Shown here in pieces: positions 58,501 to 64,000 of a stretch of 64,000 nucleotides of DNA (position 1 is its first letter; every line of letters begins with the position of its first letter). The position numbers and the translations under genes are program-made. The DNA is from Antedon bifida. Its lineage: Eukaryota > Echinodermata > Crinoidea > Comatulida > Antedonidae. The notes under the pieces were generated by a model. That model searched no databases, was not told the origin of the DNA, and worked only from the letters and a program-made list of their open reading frames with translations. The DNA is taken from NCBI GenBank assembly GCA_963402885.1, contig OY727099.1, positions 17,751,001 to 17,815,000 on the forward strand, given 5' to 3'.

Positions 58501-59937
58501 AAAATATATCACATCCAAGTATTAATTTTCATTATATTACATTTTATGATAATAATTATAATGATGAGTAACAAGAAGACGAACAGTTCTTAATTTATAC
58601 CAAAATTATTCTTTTAGTTATTTTCTTATTTAGTTTAACCCATGTTATGTAAATTTATATTTTGTTATATTTGATATTGTTGATCTTCAGGAAAGAAAAT
58701 TCATTGGTGGGTCACAACAGATTAGTCTTCGTCTCCAAGACAAATTAGGAAAAGATAAAGTGATCTTAAATAGTGTTGTGATGAGTATCGAGCAGAACGA
58801 TAATGAGGCTGTTGTTAAAACGCTTGGAGGAGAAATATACAAGGTATAGAATAAGATGTAGTCTACAAAATGTCATTAAAACAATGAATTTAGCACTTAG
58901 GTTATTTTGTTGTATTGTCATCTGAAAAGTAACCAGGAGTGAGAGCAAGCCAAGCTTCTGCACTCACTACTATTCTAAAAATGATTTTATTATTTATATT
59001 CTAAAAACTCTATATTAGGTGGCTTTTATGAGGGGTGTCGTTGTTTTATTTTATTGGACAAAATAATAAATATGTTAAACACCACTTTTGTGTATCGTTT
59101 ACAGTATACACAAAGGCTTAGTCTAAGTTTGGTATTTAGTTACAGAGATAACTGTAAAATAGCATTATTATTTATTTTTTTATTCTTTCTTTAAATTCTT
59201 TGTTTTTTATTTTTAAAGTTATTTACCTGATAAAATATTAAATATTTAAAGAAAAAAATATCAGCCGGAAGGACATTTTCTGGAAGAAAACGCATTTTTT
59301 GTTCCATTTGTTTTGTTTTCTATAAGCGTTTTTGTTTTGGCAAAAGTGGATAACTTTATTAAACCTACAAAATGCCTATTTATAGTTTAATATTTTAAAA
59401 TTCTATTCTAATTCAGTCTAGATATGTAGTGATGGCCATTCCTCCTGGCATGATACAAAGGATTAACTTTATGCCACCATTACCTCCATTAAGAAACCAA
59501 CTCATCGCCCGTGCCCCAATGGGATCTGTTCTAAAATGTATTGTGTACTATAAAACACAATTTTGGAGGAAAAAAGGTAACCTTTATAAGTGTTTACTTC
59601 TATAAGATGAATTCATTAAAGAGATAATGTCAATACAAATGATGGGTGATGCGTTGAGACGAGGTAATAAACTGCCAAGTGACATGCAACACTAGTTTAT
59701 ATGTTCTGAATAAATGAGTAAGATGATAAAATGATGGACGTTGAATTGAATAAACAATATCTGCAGTGACTTTTAGTATTAAATGATGTTGCTCTAAGAA
59801 TAATTTTTTACTAAATTCTCTCATTTCTAATAATCATAAGGTTTTTGTGGCTCAACTTGGAGTATTGATCCAGAGTTTCCAATTAAATGGTCGTTTGATG
59901 ATACAAAACCAGACGGAACTGCACCAGCCCTAATCAC
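31509..59937 (+). CDS. MAO: Flavin-containing monoamine oxidase, exons 1-9 (3' exons outside window)
   Basis: Nine exons join in one frame with GT/AG borders: 31509-31554, 41014-41108, 42820-42960, 51337-51450, 51608-51699, 51963-52104, 58691-58843, 59417-59576, 59841-59937 (about 346 residues of the usual ~520). The product oxidatively deaminates amines with covalent FAD at the outer mitochondrial membrane in vertebrates. Visible landmarks: dinucleotide motif [94 protein letters not shown] and DDTKPDG. The FAD-linking SGGCY cysteine and the C-terminal anchor fall in the missing exons. The junctions coincide with those I recall for human MAOA/MAOB. At the substrate gate (Phe208 in MAO-A, Ile199 in MAO-B) this protein has Phe. 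Introns are packed with transposons, yet no stop or frameshift was found in the exons. Confidence 0.95.
31555..31908. other. MAO intron 1, proximal part
   Basis: Holds a (CTA)n run and a 60-bp segment (31705-31765, ACCAATATATTATGAAAGAAATCAG) that recurs at 41345-41395. From 31857 it is the left half of a dispersed LINE/SINE-type repeat that continues at 36780. Confidence 0.5.
33598..33666 (-). repeat. tRNA-Gly-derived SINE head
   Basis: Minus strand GGAGCTGTAGCTTGGTGGTT, then ATGCTTGCCTTCCAATCCC and GGTCCGGGGTTTAATCC, resembles tRNA-Gly(UCC). There is an A box TAGCTTGGTGG and a degraded B box (GGGTTTAATCC for GGTTCGAATCC). The anticodon stem and acceptor do not pair well, so this is a SINE or pseudogene, not a working tRNA. 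Confidence 0.65.
34169..34341 (+). other. Unrecognised coding-like fragment in the foldback loop
   Basis: An open frame of about 57 codons reads [18 protein letters not shown] and [16 protein letters not shown]. It is more balanced in base composition than its surroundings and looks protein-derived, but I cannot name the family. It may be a captured host exon. Confidence 0.3.
36780..38130. other. MAO intron 1; remainder of the split dispersed repeat, then AT-rich DNA
   Basis: 36780-36895 is the right half of the repeat broken by the foldback insertion. After that nothing is recognised. Confidence 0.45.
38130..39192. repeat. Possible 1.06-kb element with ~80-bp inverted ends
   Basis: GCCGATAAAAGTACGGAGGCC...TCTATAGAGGGCG at 38138-38208 is inverted at 39115-39180 (CGTCCTCTATAGA...GGCCTCCATACTTTTTCGGC). 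The interior is AT-rich and non-coding. Confidence 0.5.
39195..41010. other. MAO intron 1, distal part
   Basis: A 40-bp direct duplication (AGGCAAAGAACATTARTTCTA, 40390 and 40561) and an AT microsatellite near 40540. No exon-like signal. Confidence 0.4.
41014..41108 (+). CDS. MAO: MAO exon 2
   Basis: Acceptor TTCTATAG. It completes Gly and encodes [20 protein letters not shown]...VGGRTYTIQ, with the ribose-binding Glu of VLEA; donor GTAAAT. Confidence 0.93.
41109..41688. other. MAO intron 2, proximal part
   Basis: Contains the second copy of the ACCAATATATTATGAAAGAAATCAG segment (about 41350-41375). Otherwise unassigned. Confidence 0.4.
41690..41945 (-). pseudogene. LINE reverse-transcriptase fragment in MAO intron 2
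   Basis: Minus-strand reading with frame breaks gives [20 protein letters not shown], then [16 protein letters not shown] (degraded GVPQGSxLGPLLF). Heavily decayed, and antisense to MAO. Confidence 0.6.
41946..42815. other. MAO intron 2, distal part
   Basis: A copy of the GTTTATTCAATAAATACGGTA motif is at 42485-42505. Nothing else recognised. Confidence 0.4.
42820..42960 (+). CDS. MAO: MAO exon 3
   Basis: Acceptor TTTGATAG, donor GTATAA. 47 codons in phase 0. Contains [20 protein letters not shown]. Confidence 0.94.
42961..44390. other. MAO intron 3, proximal part
   Basis: AT-rich, no family signal. An 88-codon plus-strand frame at 43911 has lysine- and isoleucine-rich, low-information content and is probably chance. 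Confidence 0.4.
44390..47225 (-). mobile_element. BEL/Pao LTR retrotransposon, internally deleted
   Basis: Minus strand in order: charged coiled-coil gag start (47215-46990, frameshifted); gag ([20 protein letters not shown]; 46939-46481) jumping directly from ERYGD to [18 protein letters not shown]; zinc knuckles (46300-46100: [13 protein letters not shown], a second with Phe for its first Cys, and [13 protein letters not shown]); protease-like domain (DPGSNVSF; 45895-45440); RT N-terminal half ([32 protein letters not shown]; to about 44995) jumping to [15 protein letters not shown]; RNase-H-like region ([17 protein letters not shown]; 44854-44459). Most gag matrix residues and the RT catalytic core are deleted, integrase is absent, and no LTRs were found. 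It lies antisense in MAO intron 3. Confidence 0.88.
47226..48480. other. MAO intron 3, between BEL relic and SINE head
   Basis: Nothing recognised. The BEL 5' LTR would be expected just above 47225 but could not be paired with a 3' copy. Confidence 0.35.
48485..48545 (-). repeat. tRNA-derived SINE head (tentative)
   Basis: Minus strand TATGGCTCGGTGGTCTGTGC (A-box-like TGGCTCGGTGG), then, about 40 nt on, AGACCGAATCTCA (B-box-like). Stems do not pair well enough for a functional tRNA. Confidence 0.4.
48970..49480 (-). repeat. Repeat family T, inverted copy
   Basis: Reverse complement of the family body: GAAACTGATATCAAG at 49458-49472 and ACAGAAATCGG at 49093. It aligns with 14.92-15.31 and 23.92-24.35 kb. 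Confidence 0.8.
49505..49617. repeat. Direct repeats around a perfect palindrome
   Basis: ATAAATAAAGATCCTGACAGAAT occurs at about 49532 and 49595. Between them AGGTTATATGCAT and ATGCATATAACCT (49559-49588) form a 13-bp perfect palindrome with a 4-base spacer. Confidence 0.65.
49644..49656 (-). promoter_or_regulatory. Exact DR1 nuclear-receptor motif
   Basis: TGACCTTTGACCT on the plus strand, i.e. AGGTCAAAGGTCA on the minus, within MAO intron 3. Binding is untested. Confidence 0.35.
49660..50480. other. MAO intron 3, no gene seen
   Basis: AT-rich with a G run at 50311-50323. Unassigned. Confidence 0.4.
50480..50862 (-). repeat. Dispersed repeat family R, copy 2
   Basis: Inverted relative to 25775-26115 and sharing the same blocks. 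Its GCGGTCGCAGGACTATTTTAA end abuts the L2-type tail. Confidence 0.75.
50870..51060 (-). repeat. L2-type LINE 3' UTR fragment
   Basis: Minus strand ...AAAGCGCATTGAGGCTTTC, then AATGCGCTATATCAAG, then (TTA)n. This is the same tail architecture as the L2/CR1-type element at 3.4 kb, preceded by a 3' UTR of about 100 bp. Confidence 0.65.
51337..51450 (+). CDS. MAO: MAO exon 4
   Basis: Acceptor TTTCAG, donor GTAAGT. 38 codons. Contains [20 protein letters not shown] and [16 protein letters not shown]. Confidence 0.93.
51608..51699 (+). CDS. MAO: MAO exon 5
   Basis: Acceptor AATCAG. Encodes [20 protein letters not shown] and [10 protein letters not shown]; leaves in phase 2 with donor GTAAGA. Confidence 0.92.
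51963..52104 (+). CDS. MAO: MAO exon 6
   Basis: Acceptor CTTACAG, donor GTGAGT. Encodes [19 protein letters not shown] and [10 protein letters not shown], including the Phe at the substrate-gate position. Confidence 0.94.
52105..52565. other. MAO intron 6, proximal part with a DR1 motif
   Basis: Exact TGACCTTTGACCT at 52455-52467 and an AAGATGGCGTCCAAAATG stretch at 52291-52308. Otherwise it is the 3' flank of the nested PIN-like gene. Confidence 0.4.
53354..53430. repeat. Perfect 19-bp hairpin
   Basis: ATATCAGCTGCTGCTTTTA (53354-53372) and TAAAAGCAGCAGCTGATAT (53412-53430) are exact inverted copies around a 39-base loop. Confidence 0.85.
53499..56582 (-). mobile_element. RTE-like LINE, full length, with 13-bp target duplication
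   Basis: CATTACATTATTA occurs at 53486-53498 and again at 56583-56595, exactly bounding 3084 bp. Minus strand: GC-richer 5' region (56582-56380), endonuclease ([39 protein letters not shown]; 56281-55791), linker, RT ([36 protein letters not shown]; 54202-53828) and C-terminus ([20 protein letters not shown]; about 53750-53700). The order and the APTND / RW(K)WIGHVLRM motifs fit the RTE-like 'endonuclease-reverse transcriptase' group. Several frameshifts make it inactive. It sits in the intron of the nested PIN-like gene. Confidence 0.88.
56719..57114. other. MAO intron 6, between nested gene and LINE
   Basis: AT-rich with a (TA)n run at about 56970-56995. No further exon recognised. Confidence 0.35.
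57115..57177. repeat. Three tandem 21-bp repeats
   Basis: AGACGTGTTTTTATGAGCTT(C) at 57115, 57136 and 57157; the last copy has two changes. It may belong to the 5' UTR of the following LINE. Confidence 0.85.
57369..58640 (+). mobile_element. Non-LTR retrotransposon with ORF1 and a deleted ORF2
   Basis: ORF1 relic (57369-57845) has a coiled-coil stretch ([20 protein letters not shown]) and the [14 protein letters not shown] / [18 protein letters not shown] region typical of LINE ORF1 RNA-binding proteins, with stops. ORF2 starts near 58010: [25 protein letters not shown] and [14 protein letters not shown] (endonuclease N-terminal half). It then jumps directly to a C-terminal tail ([18 protein letters not shown]; to 58571). 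The rest of the endonuclease and the whole RT are deleted. It is in the same orientation as MAO and ends beside exon 7. Confidence 0.82.
58691..58843 (+). CDS. MAO: MAO exon 7
   Basis: Acceptor GATCTTCAG, donor GTATAG. 51 codons: [20 protein letters not shown] followed by the second FAD-domain strand region. A LINE ends within about 110 bp upstream. Confidence 0.93.
58844..59416. other. MAO intron 7
   Basis: AT-rich. No repeat or element recognised. Confidence 0.4.
59417..59576 (+). CDS. MAO: MAO exon 8
   Basis: Acceptor AATTCAG, donor GTAACC. Encodes [20 protein letters not shown] and [14 protein letters not shown]; contains the Lys near the flavin N5 conserved in MAOs. Confidence 0.94.
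59841..59937 (+). CDS. MAO: MAO exon 9 (last in window)
   Basis: Acceptor AATCATAAG, donor GTAAGT. Encodes [10 protein letters not shown] and [16 protein letters not shown]. No later exon was found up to 64000, where transposons fill the intron. Confidence 0.92.
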
Positions 59938-60089
59938 GTAAGTCTTGTTTTCTTTAAATTCAATTTCAATCATTTTCTTTATTATTATTAAGACACTCAA
60001 TCAAATTAGACATGCCAAGGGTTGAAACCGTAAATACAGATTTATTGCTTCATTATAAAATATGTACATATATACATACAAACAAGGCC

Positions 60090-60205
60090 ATATACATGGC
60101 TGCAGTCGCGTGCTCAAATTTGAGTTAGTGTTTACAGACCAACCGACTGACCAACCGACCGACATAGTGAGCTGTAGAGTCGCGTTGCATGTGACTAAAA
60201 ATTAC
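60090..60205 (-). repeat. Repeat family T, inverted short copy
   Basis: Reverse complement of the family core: GCAGTCGCGTGCTCAAATTTG, AACCGACCGACATAGTGAGC, GAGTCGCG. Confidence 0.75.
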
Positions 60206-60419
60206 AAATAAATATAAAATAATGACAATTAGGAGTGGCTACAGTAGATTATTATACCATTTTCATTTCATCTTAGTCTATCTTGTTCCGTGGCAGCCTC
60301 AACGCTGTGAAAGTCATTGATACTGTTGAGTTCCTCGACATTTCGATCAATATACTTTGATTGTGCGAATACAGGAAGTCCAGGAAACTGGAAATATAAG
60401 TAAAATTAGGTGAGACTGG

Positions 60420-61930
60420 TGTGAAAGCTAAAACATAGCAAGGTTCACAGTGGGAGGGATTGAATCTAGCGCATTGTTTCTCATGAACAATGATGAATTT
60501 AGAAACTAGCTATAGAAGAGCCTAGTTTCAGGTGTGAACAGCAAAGCTAAATAGCATTGTTTCGAAGTGGGATGTAGACTGGCCAAACAAAAACCATTAG
60601 AAAGGGTTGTGAAATGTAAACTGGCCAAAGACTATGGCTTTACTGGTGCGTCTGGAATGCCAAGAAGGAACAGTAGCAATTATTTTAGCATCTTTCCAAT
60701 TAACTCGGTACTGTTGTGAGAATGCATAACTATGAATGCTTTGTCTCGCTCTACTCTTCTGAACTTCTTTAAGCCTGATTGGAAGGTCACACGTCTAGTC
60801 TTCCCAATGTATACCTTTCCACATTCGCATGGGATACACACCAGACGATGATGGTTTGTCCTTGTGTGTTTGAAGAGACTCTGACAACTTGTTGAGTGCA
60901 CTATCAAATATTTTTATGTCGGCATGTTGTAGTACTCGCTGGATATGATGAGAAAGCTGTCCCACATATGGTAAAAATACAGAGACTTTACTTTCAGACT
61001 TTCTAAACTCTGCAGGATCCGTTGTTGCTGGTTGCTGATATCATTTTGTTGTAACCATTTGAGTTCCAACGCTTTGATGACATTGTTGTATTTTTTATCT
61101 TTTTGTTGCTGACGATGTGCGATAATTTAATGAGAGTCTTTACTAACTGATTTCCTCATCGATGGATGGAGGAAAGATCGCTTATGTAAATATCTATCCG
61201 TGTGAGTGTATTTGCGATAAACTTTGAGTCCCCTCAGGTTGTTTTTTTTGTAACAAACACGCCGAGAAATGGTAAAATGTGGTTGTTTTTCTCTTCCACA
61301 TTGAATGTTATAATTTTGATGTTGAGAGTAAAGTTGTTTAGAAAACAATCTAGGTCCACTTTGCTGTACTGCCAGATGATGAATGTATCATCGCCATATC
61401 GAAGCCAGCGTTTTTGTCGCTTGTTGGTGTTCTAAAAAGATATTAGCAATGTCTGGGATAAATGAGATCTCATAACCATGCCTTCAGTTTGTTTAAAGTA
61501 GTGATCTTGCTATTTGAAGTTAGTAGATAATATACATGGTAGAAGTAAGTCATAGATTTCTTCTGCAGTAAGTGCGGTCCTCTGTTGGAGTTTAGGGTCA
61601 GCATGCAGTCGATGTTTGACTATAGTGCAGACTTCCTGACTGGAACATTTGTGAGTAAAGACTTGATGTCGAAGCTGATCAGCTTGTCCTGTAAACGTCC
61701 TTGATGATGTTCCACGAAATGCTGAGAATTCTAGTTAGTCTACTAGTTAGAGTCCTACCAGTGGGTATACTATTTTGGCTAGATGTTTTGCCAGGTTGTA
61801 AGTTGGTGAGCTTCTGTAAGAGACGTATCGTAGGTTGCCCAAAGAGTCTGGGAAAAGTCGTTTTGATAAAAGTTGGTGGTAGACGGACCGTACCGTACCA
61901 CCGTTTTCTCAATACCTCTGCATGACGTTA
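60420..61930 (-). mobile_element. Penelope-like retroelement with RT and GIY-YIG
   Basis: Minus strand in shifting frames: PRLFGQPTIR (about 61870), ISFDIKSLLTNVPV (about 61670), ALTAEEIYDLL, EGMVMRSHLSQ (degraded GxAMGSPLSP) and RYGDDTFIIW (about 61405-61375; RT catalytic DD with Gly where Val is usual). Then VYRKYTHTDRYLHKRSFLHP (about 61220-61160) and the GIY-YIG end VCIPCECGKVYIGKTRR (about 60850-60800), finishing DAKIIATVPSWHSRR. The order RT, linker, GIY-YIG is that of Penelope-like elements. Frameshifts make it inactive. Confidence 0.87.
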
Positions 61931-62038
61931 GGAGAGTGTTTATTCACAGGTAATTTATAGACTATAGTACCAACACCATTTCTGGTTTGTATAGTCTATT
62001 CTGTGCCTATCTTACCTGAATAAACCAAAATTAGCCAG

Positions 62039-62232
62039 TGTAACAACGGACTATGTACTACTAGTCAGCGGTGATATTGGTGCCATATTATTAGTGGAAA
62101 TGGTACTGTGTGTTATGTTCTGTTTTACCTCAACACATGAGACAGACATGCAACTCACACAGGGGCCATTTTGTGTAACCTTTATTAACACTTGCCATAG
62201 AGGGCAGCATAACTCAAATACAATACATAACA
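62039..62232 (-). repeat. Candidate 3' LTR (194 bp) of the Gypsy element
   Basis: On the minus strand it starts TGTTATGTATTG directly after a polypurine tract (GAAAAAAAGGAAGA) and ends CCGTTGTTACA, giving TG...CA ends. It lies 240 bp past the pol stop. The partner LTR is outside the window, so this is unconfirmed. Confidence 0.6.
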
Positions 62233-62470
62233 TCTTCCTTTTTTTCAAAATAGCAAAACCTTACTTCTGGTTCACTAATAAACTCTTATGGAAACAATAA
62301 CTATAAACTCTACATTTTCATTGATTATGTTAATTAATCCAATCAATTTCAATCACTATAAATATAACTTTTCTTCTCCAACATATTTACAAAAAATCAA
62401 CTATCCTTGTTTTAATCATAGATCAATTAACTCTACTATACACTATATGATTTCTAACTGTATTCAATCT

Positions 62471-64000
62471 CTACTCATAATAATCTTTATAATGTGATGG
62501 TTTGTGTATTTGTCGGCCTCTTTTAGTCACATATTCATGAGGTTGAATGATTGGTGTTTTTAAGTTGCTATCATTATTTCGGTATGATGATTTGTATTTT
62601 TGTGAATTAGAATTATGTAATTGTTGTTGATTGTTATCTTCTCTTGTTTTGAGTAAATCTCGTCTATTTCGTCTGTATATTCTTCCTGATTGTGTTTTAA
62701 CTGTATAAGACCGTGGTTGATGTGGTTGTTTGTTCTGCGGTAAAACTTCTGCTTTTTTCCATGTTTTTTCCTGTGTTCTTATTCGTACTGTATCTCCTTC
62801 TGTAAGTGGTCTTAAATCTGCTGATCATTGATCACAATATTGTTTCGCTGTTTCTCTGTGAATGTTTAGTCGTGCTTGAACTGTTGATGTTTTTTTGATT
62901 TCTGGTTCGAGTAGTGCTTTTGCTGTTGGTAGTCTTGTTCTTGTTCGTCTTCCAAATAATCTTTGTGCTGGTGATCCAATGTCTTTGTCTCTTGGCGTAT
63001 TTCTTAAGTTTAGTAATGCCAGATATATGTTCTCATTGTTGTCAATGCATTTCTTCATGATTCGCTTCACTGTTTGTACAGCTCGCTCAGCCATTCCATT
63101 ACTTTGTGGATACAAAGGGCTTGATGTACAATGTTGGAAATTCCATTTCTCAGAAAACTTAACAAATTCATGAGAATTGAACTGAGGACCATTGTCCGAT
63201 ATTACTTTTTCAGGAATTCCATGCACTGAAAATATTTTGCTCAATTTTCTTATTGCTGTTTGGCTTGTAGAATCTGGCTCTAATCGTTCAATTTCAATAA
63301 ACTCTGAGTAGTAATCTACTACAATGATAAATGATGTTCCTGAATATTCAAACAAGTCTGTTGCTACTACTGTCCATGGTTATTGTGGTACTTCACTTGG
63401 TTGCATTGGCTCTTTTGGTTGATAATTTCTGTTTTCCTGACAAGTGTCACATCGTGAAACGTTATCTTCAATTTGTTTATTCATCCCTATCCAGAAAAGT
63501 ATATCCCTTGCTAATTGTTTGCATTTCACTTTTCCTAAATGACTCTGATGTATAATTTCTAGCATTTCTTTTTGCTTACTCTTTGGTACTACTACTCTAT
63601 CTCCTTTAAACACTATCCCTTCTACAACTGATAATTCCTCTTGAAATTCAAAGTATGGTCTTACTTCTGCTTCTGTTCTCCATTTAGTTTGTGGCCATCC
63701 TTTTTGTATTGTTTCTATTACTTTTCTTAATGCTGAATCATTTGCTGTTGCTTCCTTAATTTCGTTGATTTTTGCATCACTAAATGATGAAACGCTTTTG
63801 ATTTCGTTCGCACATACTAAAAATCCTTGTTGATCATCTACTAATCCTGGATAAGTATCTGATACAAATGCTCTACTAAGTGCATCCGCTACAGGTATGT
63901 CCTTTCCTGACTTTCCAATCAGTTTAAATGAGTATTGTTGTAATCTTAACACCATCTTCTGTAATCTTAATGGAATCTGATGCAATGGTTTCTCAAATAT
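62471..64000 (-). pseudogene. Ty3/Gypsy pol: RNase H end and integrase (cut by window edge)
   Basis: One minus-strand frame runs from the window end to TAG at 62471, broken only by in-frame TAA (63380-63382) and TGA (62825-62827). It shows LQQYSFKLIGKSGKDIPVAD plus ALSRA (RT/RNase H end); the integrase zinc finger IHQSHLGKVKC ... RCDTC; the catalytic triad in TDLFEYSG, SDNGPQFNSHEF and QSNGMAERAVQ (D, D, E); then a C-terminal domain (LRPLTEGDTVRIRTQEKTW, YTVKTQSGRIYRR). Apart from the two stops it is well preserved, so a recent insertion is likely. RT, protease and gag lie beyond 64000. Confidence 0.92.

Noticed and set aside
59938-64000. Further MAO exons
   Set aside because: No sequence resembling the substrate-domain end, the SGGCY flavin site or FAGTET was found. 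The interval is filled by a family-T repeat, a Penelope-like element and a Gypsy element.

Overview
The window is AT-rich animal nuclear DNA, with GT/AG-spliced genes, very long introns and many retroelements. The over-used AGGCCT hexamer, the mix of L2/RTE/Penelope/BEL/Gypsy elements, and a single monoamine-oxidase gene with vertebrate-like exon junctions suggest a marine invertebrate deuterostome, probably an echinoderm. That placement is inferred and not proven. There are no rRNA genes, no CRISPR arrays and no bacterial-type operons.

Three host genes can be reconstructed from spliced exons; most are too short to stand out as open frames. Two tandem genes on the minus strand (gene A, about 8.4-16.98 kb; gene B, about 21.6-24.9 kb) encode small secreted cysteine-rich proteins of the beta-microseminoprotein (PSP94) family. 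They share intron phases (1, then 2) and TATA-containing promoters with a non-coding first exon. On the plus strand a flavin monoamine oxidase gene starts at 31509. Nine consecutive exons run to 59937 in one frame, and the remaining C-terminal exons lie beyond the window.

Region by region: 0.86-1.65 kb, 3' end of a non-LTR reverse transcriptase; 3.4-7.8 kb, an L2/CR1-type LINE on the minus strand broken by a 1.17-kb insertion; 8.4-17 kb, gene A, whose second intron holds a 3-kb inverted repeat containing two relics of a PIN/FEN-nuclease-like multicopy family; 19-20 kb, Penelope and LINE fragments; 21.6-24.9 kb, gene B; 27.0-28.0 kb, a 155-bp satellite; 28.15-30.8 kb, a foldback-like element with minisatellite arms around a LINE fragment; 31.18-31.39 kb, a MITE just upstream of the monoamine oxidase start; 31.9-36.8 kb (intron 1), a 4.9-kb foldback-like element whose arms are tandem ~365-bp units carrying AGGTCA nuclear-receptor half-sites; 44.4-47.2 kb (intron 3), an internally deleted BEL/Pao element; 52.6-56.7 kb (intron 6), a nested minus-strand PIN-like gene relic whose intron holds a full-length RTE-like LINE with a 13-bp target duplication; 57.1-58.6 kb, a LINE with a large internal deletion; 60.4-61.9 kb, a Penelope-like element; 62.04 kb to the end, a Ty3/Gypsy element cut by the window edge.

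No obviously new pathway is encoded. The most unusual content is structural: long inverted repeats inside introns of two expressed-looking genes, nuclear-receptor half-site arrays carried by one of them, and a MITE bringing YY1 and CCAAT motifs next to the monoamine oxidase start.
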